In this document: one piece after another, positions 11,796-22,900 of the stretch | Layout of the letters: the number at the start of each line of letters is the position of its first letter | Numbering within the stretch: the stretch's first letter is position 1 | Assembly (NCBI RefSeq): GCF_042453785.1 | Contig: NC_091666.1 | Span: forward strand, 28,540,501 to 28,604,500 | Reading direction: 5' to 3' | DNA length: 64,000 nucleotides | Source: Malus domestica | Taxonomy: Eukaryota > Streptophyta > Magnoliopsida > Rosales > Rosaceae | Made by a program: the position numbers and the translations under genes | The notes under the pieces: generated by a model | Told to the model about the DNA's origin: nothing | Seen by the model: only the letters and a program-made list of their open reading frames with translations | Database searches by the model: none

Positions 11796-13271
11796 TGTTG
11801 GGTTTTTTTTCTAACTCATGATAAGTTGTCCTAAGTCTATTAGGAATTAATAGTCTTAGAGGATTAAATTGTTTTCCCAATTGAGTTAGTTTCTCAATTG
11901 GAGTAGGATTCATAACTAGATTCCAATTAGGATTAATAATCCTTATTGAAGAAGACCTTTATTATGTCTATATAAAGGGGCTATTGTACTAATTTTGAGG
12001 AGGGAGCAAAACAATAATTGTATACCACTCTAGGGATTAGAGTGGGAGAATATTGTAAAGTGTGTGCGAGAGAAAAGAAAAGAGATAGTGTATTTCTTGT
12101 TCTTGTTATTTCATGTTTTTCGTCAAATCCTAGTTCTAGAGATTTGGTAAGATTATTGGTTGTACTCATTATTGATATAGTGAAAGATTGTTGTTACTGT
12201 CCCTTGGACGTAGACACATATTGCCAAACCACATAAATTATTGGTGTTATTTATCTTGGTTATTTGTTTTCGATTTTCGGAGTTTGTTCTTGTTTTTCCC
12301 ATTCTTAAACGCGATATTCTCAACAAGTGGTATCAGAGCCTAGTTTGGTTGATATCCGTTTAGAATGGAGGGTGCAACCCGCTTTAATTGGGTTACAAGG
12401 AAATCAAGAGGAGGATATGCTTTACTAAAGGTGTTATGAGCAAGCCAGCAGTGTGTCTGATGCTGATTGGACCAAGATGAACATAAGCGATATTTTCTGG
12501 TAAAGAAGTCTATAATTGCCTTTGCCAATGACAATGGTAATTTTGATCAGGGGGAGCCTGGTCAAGAGAAATCTAATCAAAAGGGTCTTGGTTAATGAGT
12601 AGTTCGATCAAGGGGAGCTTGGTTATGGGTAATTCGATCAGGGGGAGTCTAGTCATGAAAAGTTCGATCAATGAGAGTTTGGTCAAGAGGAGCAATCCTA
12701 TTTTAGTATACCTTCCTCATGGTCTGGAGGGGGAGATTGTTGGGTTTTTTCCAGCCCATGATAAGTTGTCCTAAGTCTATTGGGAATTAATAGTCTTAAA
12801 GGATTAAATTGTTTTCCCAATTGAAGTTAGTTTCTCAATTGGAGTAGGATTCATAACTAGATTCCAATTAGGATTAATAATTCTTATTGAAGAAGACCTT
12901 TATTATGTCTATATAAAAGGGCTATTGTACTAGTTTTGAGGAGGGAGCAAAACAATAATTGGATACCACTCTAGGGATTATAGTGAGAGAATATTGTAAA
13001 GTGTGTGCGAGAGAAAAGAAAAGAGATAGTGTATTTTTTGTTCTTGTTCTTGTTCTTTCAGGTTTTTCGTCAAATCCTAGTTCTAGAGATTTGGCAAGAT
13101 TATTGGTTGTACTCATTATTGATATAGTGAAAGATTGTTGTTGCTGTCCCGTAGACGTAGGCACATATAGCCGAACCACGTAAATTCTTGGTGTTATTTA
13201 TATTGGTTATTTGTTTTCAATTTCCGGAGTTTATTCTATTTTTCCCATTCTTAAACGCGATATTCTCAACA
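11796..13271 (+). mobile_element. Complete TRIM (miniature LTR retrotransposon)
   Basis: The 5' LTR is 11796-12325 (530 bp) and the 3' LTR is 12738-13271 (534 bp). Both begin TGTTGGG and end CTCAACA. The 5-bp TSD ACTCC lies at 11791-11795 and 13272-13276. A primer-binding site matching initiator Met-tRNA (tggtatcagagcc, from 12328) follows the 5' LTR. A purine tract (12721-12737) precedes the 3' LTR. The 412-bp internal region has repeated 'gggga..tggtca' phrases and no protein coding, so the element is non-autonomous and looks structurally whole. By eye the LTRs differ at roughly thirty positions, which suggests an age of a couple of million years. Confidence 0.92.
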
Positions 13272-14699
13272 ACTCCGACTTATGAGTTAACATCAATTGA
13301 TGAGATATGGGTACAATCATACATGTCACCATAGGTGACTCAGACTTGCATGCTAGTATGAGTTATTAATCACATGATTATTGATATTGCTGATGAGATG
13401 CGGTGTTGTGGTATATTTATGATTTTTCTGGAAACTATACAGGTGTTGTAGCGAGGGGTTATAATGTTTTATATGGTTTCTATTAAAATTTTATCTCTAG
13501 GGCCACTCACCCTTGTTTTGTTTTCACCCTCCAGGTTTTATTAGCTGAGATTTCTTATCATCGAAGATTCGTGGCGATTCTTAGTATTGGAGATTCTTTC
13601 GAGGGTACGATTCTTAATCCACTCTACTGTACTTACTTATACTCTAATGTCACGTGTGAAGTGGGTTCCTTCCCGCTCACTAGCGCACTCGGGTATTTAG
13701 GCACTCTTAGGTTTAAATTTATTCACATGTTTTCACATCATCACACTTTATGGTTACGTCACCTTCCAGGTGTAGGCCAGCGCAGCTCGATTTGGAGTCC
13801 AAATTCATATTCCGGGTCGGGGTGTGTTAATGTATCAAAAAAACTATTCATTTATTTATTTTATCTAATATATAAAGCCAATGGCCTAATAAATAGTGTT
13901 TTTGGGTGTCACAAGCTTCACCAAAAAAAAAAAGGACAGAAATTCCCCTCAAACAAAAAACTTCAAAAACAATCCAAATAATGCATTATATGTGGTAGGG
14001 GTATTTTTGTCATTTTAACAATGTTTTTTAATAATTAATTTTTTTAATAATTAGTACCTCACAATAAGCTAGCAATAATGTGATTCAATCAGTTGTTCAT
14101 TAAATATTATTTTCTCTATTTTTAAACACGTTCAAAACATTTTAAGAGTCGTGCGATGCCGGTTATAAAAAAGGTCTTCCCCACGCGGATAATAATGTGA
14201 TTAAATTAGTTGTCAAATTATTGTTTTTTTTAACAAACGATATTATCTACACTAAGGTGAGGGGGTGGGTTTAGCCTCACAATGAGTTAGTAATAATGTT
14301 ATTCAATTAGTTGTTTATTAAATATTATTTTCTTTATTCTTAATGTAAATTCAATAGATACCAATTTTATTATGTGGATTCAGCTGCTTTAATTGGTTTA
14401 TGAGGGGTTTCTTCTAGCATGATCTAAGATTATTCATTTACTTCAAATATATTTGACTTTCCTTTTGTCAATTTACGCATATAAATACATTTAAAACGTG
14501 TAAGTCGCGTAGGACGTCATAATTCAAAAAATGTCTTCTGCACGAGCGTGAGTGCGTGCATGATGGATAGTACATTATATGAGAATGAGACCTATATAAA
14601 TATTTTACAATATATTATTTTACAAATTTAGCCAACTTTTAAATTAGCCCGTTATAAACCGGCCAAGAATATTTAATGGATTTATCGGGAATTTTGAAT

Positions 14700-16610
14700 G
14701 ACCGCCTCGTGCCCCATGCACGGCCAGCAGGTTGAATGATCGCGGCTCTGCCTGAGTCAGACCGCGCTCCGGGCCAAGCGAACTGCCGTCGGAGCAGTGG
14801 AGTCGAAGCCTCACCGGTGCCGCCACATCGCCACCACCGCGAATATTTTCGTGTACAACACTCAGCCTACTAGCATACACGCGCGCAATTCGGGATAGCT
14901 ACGGCTTTGGTTAGTTCTTTGGCGCATTTTATCGAACTTTTTGTAGGCAATTGAAGGTTTATGTTATTCTTGGTTCGTTTCGAAGTTGAAAGTGTTCGGC
15001 TTGATTGATTTGACTTTATGAAAGTGAGAGCTCTGTAATTAAGATATTATTTTTGAAGGAATATGGTGTTTTAATGGAGTTAATTTGGTTGTTAATTGTC
15101 TGGTTTTGTGTTTTTAGATACAACGCATATGAACTGAAGAGATTGGGTCATAATTAATGTAGACAAGGTTGTGACTGTTTCTGTATTTCCAACTTCGGAT
15201 ATGCAGTAATATGCATAGTTGTTGCCTTCTTTCGGATATGCAGTAATATGCATAGTCGTTGCCCACAGATTACCGTGATTACAATATTAGAAATCTGCAC
15301 GTTGCCCGCGGATTACCATGATTACTTTATTAGGCACGATGCCTTATTTGGCCACTGTGGAAGAGGCAGTTGCCTACTCTGCACGGTGCTACTAAATGTA
15401 TTGGATTGACCGTTAAAAACGTGAGTTTTTAGTTTCATTTTTGAAGATCTTAGTACCTATCTTTGCAGTCATGTATATAAATTGGTTTACACTTTACAAT
15501 ACTGAATTTTAATTCAGCTCGAACATTTTATGGAACTCTAGTTGGTTTTGGTGTTACCAATCATCTAAGTTCAGACGAGGCTTTGTATGGCTATAATTTT
15601 TATGCCGGAACAAGTGGAGCTTGTTCATTGTGATTATAAGGCATGTGAAGGATGAGAAACATTTCTTTCATATGAAGATACTCGCCACGTATTCGTTTAT
15701 ATATATGTGTGAGAGAGCGCTTCTTCACACGAAATCATCATTCTATTCTTCTTATGTGCAAATGTGTTGCGCTGATAAAAGATGAATACTTGGGGAGATG
15801 ATGATTGTAACATTGAGTAGAATATCTAATTTTCGCTTCAGCATATAGATGAACTTAGGATCTCACTGTTCCAGAACTTGCTGTTTCTCTGATTTGCATA
15901 TTGATTTGTGACAGAATCTTATGGCTTGCGTTTTCTCTCGTGAGCAGGTTGTGTATACTGATACTTAAGAGGATTTTGTTTTTATTCTATCATTAAACAG
16001 GATATTCTCGTTGGGTTGCTGCAATTTAGGACATACATCCAAAACCAGACCAAGTGGAGATTGTGCGGCAAATGAAGGATGGGAAACATTTCTTTCATAT
16101 GAAGAAACTCGCCAGGTATTCCTTCCATATATTTGATAGAGTGCTTCTTCACACGAAATGATCATTCTGTTCTTGTCATGCGAAATATGCGTGTCTCGGA
16201 TTTGCTTAGTAATTAATTTGTGCACAAGTTCTTATGGCTTGAGTTTTTCCAGGTGAGCAGGTTGTGTAACATGATTTTGTTATTATTCTTTTCGTAAACA
16301 GGATTTTCTCGTTGGGTTGCTACGATTAAGAAAGTGAGGCCAGAATACTACTTGTCCCAGATGAATGATTAGTGCTCTGGTGATCGTGAGCTCCATGTTT
16401 ATGGGACTGCTGTTCCAGCGCATGGGTGAATTCTGACAAGCTGCAACACCAGGTAATGTAGCTTGTACATCAACTGTTTTATGTTACCGTTAGTGTTGAG
16501 ATTAATTTATTGGGTAATAATGTACTCTGATTGATTCAAACAGGATTATGGTACCCTGGAGGAGGCCGAGCGGATTGCTAGCGGGGAGCATCGATAGAAA
16601 AAGATTGCCT
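14700..16610 (+). pseudogene. ELP3 fragment 2, inside the Helitron
   Basis: It matches fragment 1 to about 15298, then continues through further ELP3 exons in order. It has a decayed YRDYFIR/EEAVAYS region (near 15310-15395) and pieces matching VELVxxDY and [10 protein letters not shown] (15610-15690 and again near 16045-16120, so this exon is present twice). These are followed by DFLVGLLRLRK (16301-16335) and a decayed acetyltransferase-domain end containing EEAERIASGEH (16560-16593). Exons for the central radical-SAM part are missing. Several stops and frame changes interrupt it. It preserves introns, so it was captured as genomic DNA, not as a cDNA. Confidence 0.85.
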
Positions 16611-16902
16611 GAGCTTGAAGGGAAACAATCCAAAAAAAGTACAACAAATGACTGAGACTTTATTGTTAGCACATTGAATTGGACGACGTTCAAAGAAGAC
16701 AAATTTTCAACAGCAAACTTGAACCAGAAGAACCTCTTAACGAATCTATGTAGCTATTTTTCTTATTACTTTTTTATTCTCTGTTCTTGATGTTGATTTC
16801 CATCTTGCTCTTCCGGTTCAGACTGTGAACAACAAAACTGAATCAAAAGAACCACTTGAGGAAATCTACCAAGCTATTTTTCTTGTATTACATTTTGATT
16901 CT

Positions 16903-17622
16903 TCAATCTTGATGCTGATCTTGTTCTTCCTCTTCAGACTGTAATCCTCGAAAGCTACAATTATTGGCTACCAATTGAAAAGTTTCAGTTAGAAACTCTT
17001 TCGTTGCATACGAATAAGCTCTGACAACTTTGCTGACAAAAATTGTCATCTGTCTCATGAAATTAACCCCCTCAAACAAGTATGGACACAAGAAATTTGC
17101 AGCCTCGCCTATGAAGATAATGCACTGGACCCCCTTCGAAAAATAGCCAACTAAGTCAATGAAAGCTTTCAGGTCTTGGGCTGCTTTGCTTCCAAAAACG
17201 AGCTTCGCAGATTTGATTACATATCGAATTACTTTCTTGATGTCACCCACCAAATTCTTGAACAAGTCCGCAGTTTTCCACCGCTCAGAGGACCAATATT
17301 TTCCGGTGATGGGTTTTCCGGCCATACACTTTGTAACGGTTGCAAACTCTGCGCTCAATAGTGTATCGACTTCTGATCGGGTTGCCCCACGTTGATCATT
17401 GTCGAAAACCTTGATGAGTTCTTGAAAACATTGCAGGTCTGACCTCTCTTCATCCCCTCGAAGCTTTCCAGCAACTGATTGTTTAACAAACTCGAACTCA
17501 AACTCAAACTCAGACATCAGTAGAATATCAACTTCTGACTTCATGGATGGATTCTGCTTTGTTCCATTAATCTCGAACGCCATCTTGGTCAGTTCTTGTT
17601 CGTCTACTCGGTCTCCTGACAT
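16903..17622 (-). CDS. Unrecognised 239-residue protein with internal repeat
   Basis: The single-exon frame is open from MSGDRVDEQE to a C-terminus rich in Glu, Gln and Asp. Residues about 29-53 (SEVDILLMSEF..VAGK) and 83-103 (SEVDTLLSAEF..MAGK) are two copies of one motif. The first is expanded by a FEFEFEF run. Residues about 120-215 are mixed hydrophobic and basic (VIRYVIKSAKLVFG, CIIFIGEAANFLCPYLFEG) and may form helices; one weak membrane segment near 160-180 is possible. There is no signal peptide. A GA-rich 5' UTR (17705-17740 on the given strand) and a TATA box at 17794-17803 support expression. I do not recognise the family. It lies inside the proposed Helitron with opposite orientation to the ELP3 and GRF pieces. 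Confidence 0.55.
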   Translation of the reverse strand: MSGDRVDEQELTKMAFEINGTKQNPSMKSEVDILLMSEFEFEFEFVKQSVAGKLRGDEERSDLQCFQELIKVFDNDQRGATRSEVDTLLSAEFATVTKCMAGKPITGKYWSSERWKTADLFKNLVGDIKKVIRYVIKSAKLVFGSKAAQDLKAFIDLVGYFSKGVQCIIFIGEAANFLCPYLFEGVNFMRQMTIFVSKVVRAYSYATKEFLTETFQLVANNCSFRGLQSEEEEQDQHQD

Positions 17623-17793
17623 TGTTGTTCTTTCTTTCGACGAATGATCTTTCTGGCGAAAGAATCAGCGTGAGTGTGACGGAGAGAGGGTCTCTGTAAA
17701 AAGAAACCGAGAGAGAGAGAGAGAGAGAGAGGGGGGGAGAAACGATTTTTGATTTTGGTGCGGTGCGTAGGTGTGAATTTTGCGAAGAAGTTC

Positions 17794-17803
17794 AATATAT
17801 ACT
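17794..17803 (-). promoter_or_regulatory. TATA box of the 239-residue gene
   Basis: Read on the minus strand it is agtatatatt, about 170 bases before the ATG at 17622. It is followed by the GA/CT-rich leader that is common in plant 5' UTRs. Confidence 0.45.
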
Positions 17804-18270
17804 AAAACTGTTTATCAACTGAAACTGTTTATAAACACAGTATAGTTCCGATTTTACCCTTGCTTGGTTTGTGTTATGAATTCTGATATTTTGAGTATAA
17901 TTTTGGTTTTTGGAATTTCGAATTTGTACCCTGACCTTGCTCTAATTAATTTTAATTTCGTCAGTTGTTGTTGGGTTTGAGTAAATTTCGAACCTTTTGT
18001 TTTCGTTCTTAAAATTTTTGAGTTCTATCTATTAAATATTTGTTAAAAGACCCGAATTTTCTATTTGAACAATTTGTAAAGCCTATGAAAACTAAACAAA
18101 AAGTCATATGATCTGTGATTTCTTCATTCCTATAGGTGTAGAAGCTCTGTTCTCCCGTTTTTTGGCCAATTTCAAAGGCTCTGAATTGCTTAATTTTCTT
18201 TAAAAATATTTTCAATTTCAAATATATTTTTTATTTTTTTTTCGGTTTTCTGATTTCTGGTTGTGTTTTA

Positions 18271-18740
18271 GGGCATAATAGTGGGAGTTTGAATAATGGA
18301 GCTGCAGCCATGCAATGGAGTATAGCAGGAGGCAGAGGACCTTTCACTCCATCTCAATGGATGGAGCTAGAACACTAGGTCTTGATCTACAAATACATCC
18401 CAATGTGCCTATTTCGTCCACACTTCATCCCAATCAAGAAGGCCCTTAATTCTGCAGGATTTTTTTATATTTTCGAACGGAATTCTCAGGCGCAATTCAT
18501 ATAATTTCTTCATTTTACTAAAAAAAAAAAAGATTTCCGCACACTTCACTTTTTTTTTCTTATGCACGTGTTTGCTTATTTTGTTGTTTGATTTTTGCTT
18601 GATTTTATTTAATTCAAAAGCTAGAAATAAATCTAAATTTTTCATGCCTTCATTCTAAGTATTTTTCGATTTTCGTGGGGTTGTGTATGTGCAATGAGAT
18701 GGGGTTCTATCCATTTGGGATTCTCCAATCACTGTGAATT
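18271..18740 (+). pseudogene. GRF (growth-regulating factor) QLQ-domain fragment
   Basis: GRFs are plant transcription factors with a QLQ domain that binds GIF co-activators and a WRC domain that binds DNA. After a TTTTAG acceptor the frame reads MQWSIAGGRGPFTPSQWMEL, the start of a QLQ domain. It then reads IYKYI..IPIKKALNSAGF, its end. The conserved Gln after ELEH is a stop codon (TAG at 18376-18378), and the middle is altered (PMCLFRPHF in place of VPVPPNLL). A later piece near 18697-18725 reads WGSIHLGFSN, matching the start of the next GRF exon just before WRC. The WRC domain itself is absent. A broken, intron-bearing captured fragment. Confidence 0.82.
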
Positions 18741-19218
18741 ACAAGGATTTCATAGATAATGTACAGATTAGGGATACACTTGAGCCTAGATAAGCATGAA
18801 AAGCATACGGTTTTGCTTCACCCATCTAATCATAGAATTGGGTACCATCAATTCAAAGGTTGTAGAACCAGTTTCTACAATGAAACCGTAGTTGGCTGCG
18901 TGTGTTTGTGTTCATTGGGAATTTGGGAGAGATTTGTTATTGAGAGGGTAAGCCAGGCAAAAACAGATTGATAGTGTTGAGGAATTGGGTAACAGTTTAA
19001 TTATGTGTACAATGAAGAATCACATATGTTATTATTAAAATGGGTCTGCACAAATTTTGCATAATATGAAGTCACCGTAAATAAATGGTTTTGCCAAAAT
19101 TATTTCTTATTTTGTTCCTTTTTTGTAAATAGGGTTGTAAGATTTCCACATGTATGTAAATAGTATTGCCTATCATATATACATTTATAACTTTCTATAT
19201 GTTTTATACGGTTTTAAA

Positions 19219-19251
19219 ACCCGCAGCATCGCGTAGGGACACTTTCGCTAG
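19219..19251 (+). other. Helitron 3' hairpin and CTAG end
   Basis: An imperfect stem (CCCGC..GCGTAGGG), then 'acactttcg' and CTAG, followed by T. This is the arrangement that acts as the rolling-circle terminator in Helitrons. Confidence 0.55.
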
Positions 19252-19254
19252 TAA

Positions 19255-20253
19255 GGCTTAAATGTCAAAATGGTCCCTGTGTGATAGGATCAGACATGAT
19301 AAAAAGGAAAATTGCAAGAAAGTAAATGCAGAAATGGAAAATAAATTAAAGTAAATTCATATCTTCATTCATAGTACTCATTACACTAGAAAAAAGAGTT
19401 TAAATACATCCAAAGATAAGTAGGGTTCGAGCTATAGACGGGCCTAATGGTATTACATATGTAATGGGTCTAATGGTATTACATATGTAATGGGCCTAAT
19501 GGTATTACATATCTAATGGGCCTAATGGATAGTAATAACATTAGGTGGTCCAACTAGTCATAACCGAAGCCTAATAGCTTAGAGTTGCATCATTGTGTTA
19601 TAATTATATGGCCAATTTAATATTTGGCTAATTTAGTCCCCGTGCCTATCTATGTTAGCCAATTAAGGATATTTCATTCAATCTCTTTTAAAAAATTCAT
19701 AAGAAAAATTATATGAGATATAATTACCCTAACCTTTTACATAAAAATAACACATATAAGAAATAAAACTTCCAATCTGAAAAATGTTTAAGGTTGCGAC
19801 GTAGAAAAGAGAGGAGGTAATGTTAGGGAGGAGGTCGGGAAGTTGGAAGGAGAATAACTTCTTTTTTCTTTTTTTTTTAATTTTATTTCATTTTTAAATA
19901 TTTTAAATCAAATAAATAATTTCATAAATAAGTTTATAATAATTTATAATAAAAATGGAGTTTTAACGAAAAGCTCCCAGAACTGTTCACTTTAACGAAA
20001 AACCACATTTTTACTCTAAAAATTCAATTTTGGTACTATTCACTTACAACATTTTTTTGTCGTTTTCGTTAAAACTCAAAGTTTTCAAGCTCTTTTTATT
20101 AATTTTCCTTAATAAAAAATTACAAAAATTAGATGAAAATGTTCTTAATTGGCTAACGGAGGTAAACACAAGGACCAAATTGGCCAAATTGAAAATACAG
20201 AGACTAAATTGATCTAATGACTAAAACACATGGACTATTTTAACATTTAAGCC
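19255..20253. mobile_element. Non-coding element with 22-bp terminal inverted repeats
   Basis: The left end ggcttaaatgtcaaaatggt is mirrored at the right end by ccatggactattttaacatttaagcc near 20229-20253. The interior has three repeats of 'taatggtattacatatgtaatggg' style (19445-19520) and, near 19950-20110, a smaller A/T-rich palindromic MITE-like piece ('gttttaacgaaaagctccc' mirrored by 'gtcgttttcgttaaaactc'). It abuts the Helitron 3' end. No coding region and no clear target duplication were seen. Confidence 0.5.
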
Positions 20254-20579
20254 AAGAAATAATATATTTTAACATTTACGCATATAGATGAGTTTCCCCA
20301 GGACAAGAAAATCTCTACCCAGCAAGTCAACACCCTGCCTTCTCTTCTCAAAACCTTGCCTGGCAGGCAGCATAAATGCTGCTGCATACACCGGAAACTT
20401 ATTATGGGGCCATTCTATTTGGGCTTCTTGTTTATTTTCTGATCTTAGGCTCCACTCGCTTGTCTTTACTCTCTTAATCTACCCAGATTTTGAAGTTCCC
20501 TCCCATAATGATCGGTCCAATTCAATAAAGATCTTGATTTTGAAATCTCTTTCCAGGGACCAGCTCCAGCAGGACCTAA

Positions 20580-21337
20580 GGCCATCTCCAACCGAGGGCT
20601 GGCCAGAGGGCTCGTTTTAGCCCTCTGGCCCTCCAAGATTCCCCAAGATATTAATATTTTAATGAACAGTACAGGGCCATATTTGCCTCCGTCTCCAACC
20701 GAGGGCCAAAAGGCTCGTTTTAGCCCTGTCACGAAAAGCCGTCTCAAACCGAGGGCCAAAGGGCCATAGGGCCAAACATAATTTATTATTTAAAAACTAC
20801 AATTTAATGTTGTATAAATAGCTTAGGAAGTTATACGAAAAAAATAGAATTGAAAAAAAATATGAAACAAATTTTGTGAAATAGAAGTTATAGGAAAACA
20901 AATATGAAACAAAATTTGATTCATATGAAAAGGAAAAAAAAGGGAAAAATAGAAGTTTAAATTCATTAAAAAAAAAAAAGAAGTTTAAATTCATTAAAAA
21001 AAAAAAAAAGGCCTAATAATCCAACGGCTACTAGCCGTTATATTAAAAAACATTTCAAACTATTAGTGTCGGTTATAACCGACACTAATAGTAGAACTAT
21101 TAAAAAAAAATATCTTTAATGTTGTCGGTTATAATCGACAGCAATAGGAAATCATTAAAAAAAAAATAGCCAGCCCGGGGCTGGCTGGCCGGCCGAAAGC
21201 AACCAGCCCTCCAGCCCTCTCCGATCCCGTGGGGCCCTCCCAGATTCCAGATCCCTCTGGCCTAGCCCTCGGTTGGAGACGGTTTTAGGACTATTTTCGG
21301 CCATCTGGTCCTCTGGACCCTTCGGTTGGAGATGGCC
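20580..21337. mobile_element. PIF/Harbinger-type non-autonomous element 1
   Basis: The terminal inverted repeats are ggccatctccaaccgagggc at the left and a mirrored cggttggagatggcc at the right. The 3-bp TSD is TAA (20577-20579 and 21338-21340). It interrupts a TELO2 exon. It has no transposase; the interior is A-rich with a short palindrome around 'gtcggttataaccgac'. A sister element lies at 34834-35602. Confidence 0.88.
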
Positions 21338-21782
21338 TAAGTCGCTAGGCAGGAACCAAGCTTTGGTCTCTGACGTGGTTGATACGAGCGGCTTAGCCTG
21401 TGTAGGCCTTATAATTTTGGAATGAGCAAGCTCCTGAGCAGCCTCAGTCATGACATCAAGTATCAATATGCATTGACTGATATCCATTTTAGGTGAATAA
21501 AGTAGTTTGTTTAATGTCTCAACAGATTCCAATGGGCATGTGACAAGCAAATCAACCAATGCTTTTTGTCTCGTCTTCAGCTGATCTTCCTCACCTTCTA
21601 CAGCCAAGCCAGAACAACGAAGCTGGACAAGTGTTCTCACAAAATCACTGGCTACGTGCTTGAGCTCATCAGGTGATGCTCGGACAAGTTTTTCAGCAAC
21701 ACCAAGAGCATTCTCCACCTGCAATATGAAAATAAAATTAATGATCCAGGAGCCAAGGATAATATTCATCCCGCTTGTGTAA

Positions 21783-22501
21783 TTTACTACCAATGTTCTA
21801 AAAATCGGCCTAGACGACGCTAGACGGTGAAGGCCCGCTGCGGGGCAAATCATTTCGAAAAGTCAGTCTAGAGCTAGGCAGTCCTAAACGACTCCTAGGT
21901 GGCAGGCTAGGCGGTCCTAAGAGGTCTTTTTATTTTTATTTTTTATAATTAATTGCGTGCTTTCTTTTTTTGGTTTCATGGCGGTATATTTATAGAAATG
22001 GTGTACCTAATTTGCAAATGATGGATTTACTACAAGTTCATTCACTAGTAAAACGAATTGGAGCACCTTTGAGGAGATACATACAAAGAAAAGAAATAAA
22101 TTAGATACAACAAGGTTAAATAATTTAGTCTATTTCCAATCCAATGCAAGGATCATGAACAAGAAGAATTTAGTCTATCATCCAAGAATACTCCTTATTA
22201 TGATTATATGCTTACTGTTTTTTAAATATTGAACTTTTTGGATGTATATACTTTGTGTATTCTTCTACTTCTATTTTTGCATTTTATCATTCTTTTATTA
22301 TCCATACAAGTATAGTTTTTTTTTTTAAGTGTAATTAAGCACTTATTTACAAGTTATATAATAAATTTATATAAATCCGCCTAGGCCGCCTGGGCGCCCA
22401 CCTAGACCCCGCCTAGCCGCCTAATCACTAGGCCCCGCCTAGCCGCCTAGGCACTAGGCCCCTACTCTCCTCCCGACTAGCGCCTAACATTTTTTAGAAC
22501 T
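21783..22501. repeat. Interspersed element with GTTCTAAAAA ends and GC-rich CCTAG repeats
   Basis: The left end is gttctaaaaatcggcctaga and the right end is gcctaacattttttagaac, which are inverted repeats of one another. Both ends are followed inwards by repeated 'gcctaggc' phrases. It lies in a TELO2 intron. Its right end is also in TELO2 copy E (30881-30955), so the insertion predates that duplication. A related end occurs near 44570-44690. The class is unknown; no clear TSD was found. Confidence 0.5.
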
Positions 22502-22900
22502 TATGATTATTGTAAGAACATTTGACAAAATTTTAAACCAATGAACATGGTTTACTTACCCTATCAGCATCATCAGAATTCCGAAGTGCAGCAACTACGT
22601 CGACCAATTGTGAAATTACACAAGCGGGATGAATATTATCCTTGGCTGCTGAAAATTACACAAATCATATGGCTGTAAAGATGACTCACTTGAAACATCA
22701 GACTCATTTCATTAGCATCGTCATTTTCATCGTCGTCCGAGACCGACTCGTAGTTTAGTGCAAGTGGATCAACCAACTTAGATTCATATGATTTCCAATT
22801 TCTACTCGTACCATCACTAGATTTATGGGGTTAAGCCCTTTTTCAGCACTGAGGTAGATGTTTCAGGATTGTCGATACCCTGTTGTATGCAATTTGACAT

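Larger units (their letters stand above)
10038..13835. mobile_element. LTR-retrotransposon-derived segment (unit B)
   Basis: This is the unit B counterpart of 1390-6060, collinear throughout except for the TRIM insertion. It includes an expanded TA tract near 11041-11075. Copy C breaks off exactly where this stretch begins (29033). Non-coding; borders and family are uncertain. Confidence 0.4.
13864..19251 (+). mobile_element. Helitron with captured gene fragments
   Basis: The proposed 5' end is TCTAATATATAAAGCC directly after an A. The proposed 3' end is CTAG at 19248-19251 directly before a T, preceded by an imperfect hairpin (acccgcagcatcgcgtaggga, within 19219-19239) typical of Helitron 3' ends. 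An A^T insertion site with no target duplication fits the family. The element is 5388 bp and has no Rep/helicase gene, so it is non-autonomous. It carries an ELP3 fragment (14700-16610), a 239-residue ORF on the opposite strand (16903-17622) and a GRF fragment (18271-18740). A truncated copy starts at 6096. The end assignment rests on motif recognition only. Confidence 0.6.
20278..22900 (-). pseudogene. TELO2/TEL2 fragment (copy D)
   Basis: TELO2 is a helical-repeat scaffold that stabilises PIKK kinases with TTI1/TTI2. In coding order on this strand: a piece matching CIQQGIDNPETSTSV (22840-22895); WKSYESKLVDPLALNYES and an acidic run (22690-22830); DNIHPACVISQLVDVVAALR (22560-22651); VENALGVAEKLVRASPDELK and following (about 21343-21718); and, beyond a Harbinger-type insertion, PAGAGPWKEISKSRSLLNWT to GKLIYM (20278-20579). 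Exon borders keep GT/AG signals. The upstream half and the C-terminal part are missing, so this is a fragment. Its 5' edge is fused to the membrane-protein unit at 22900/22901. Confidence 0.85.

Noticed and set aside
17159-17395. Plus-strand open frames opposite the 239-residue gene
   Set aside because: They are shadows of the longer minus-strand frame, which has a promoter and leader.
20797-20994. Phe/Tyr-rich minus-strand frame
   Set aside because: It is the A-rich interior of a non-autonomous Harbinger element read on the opposite strand.
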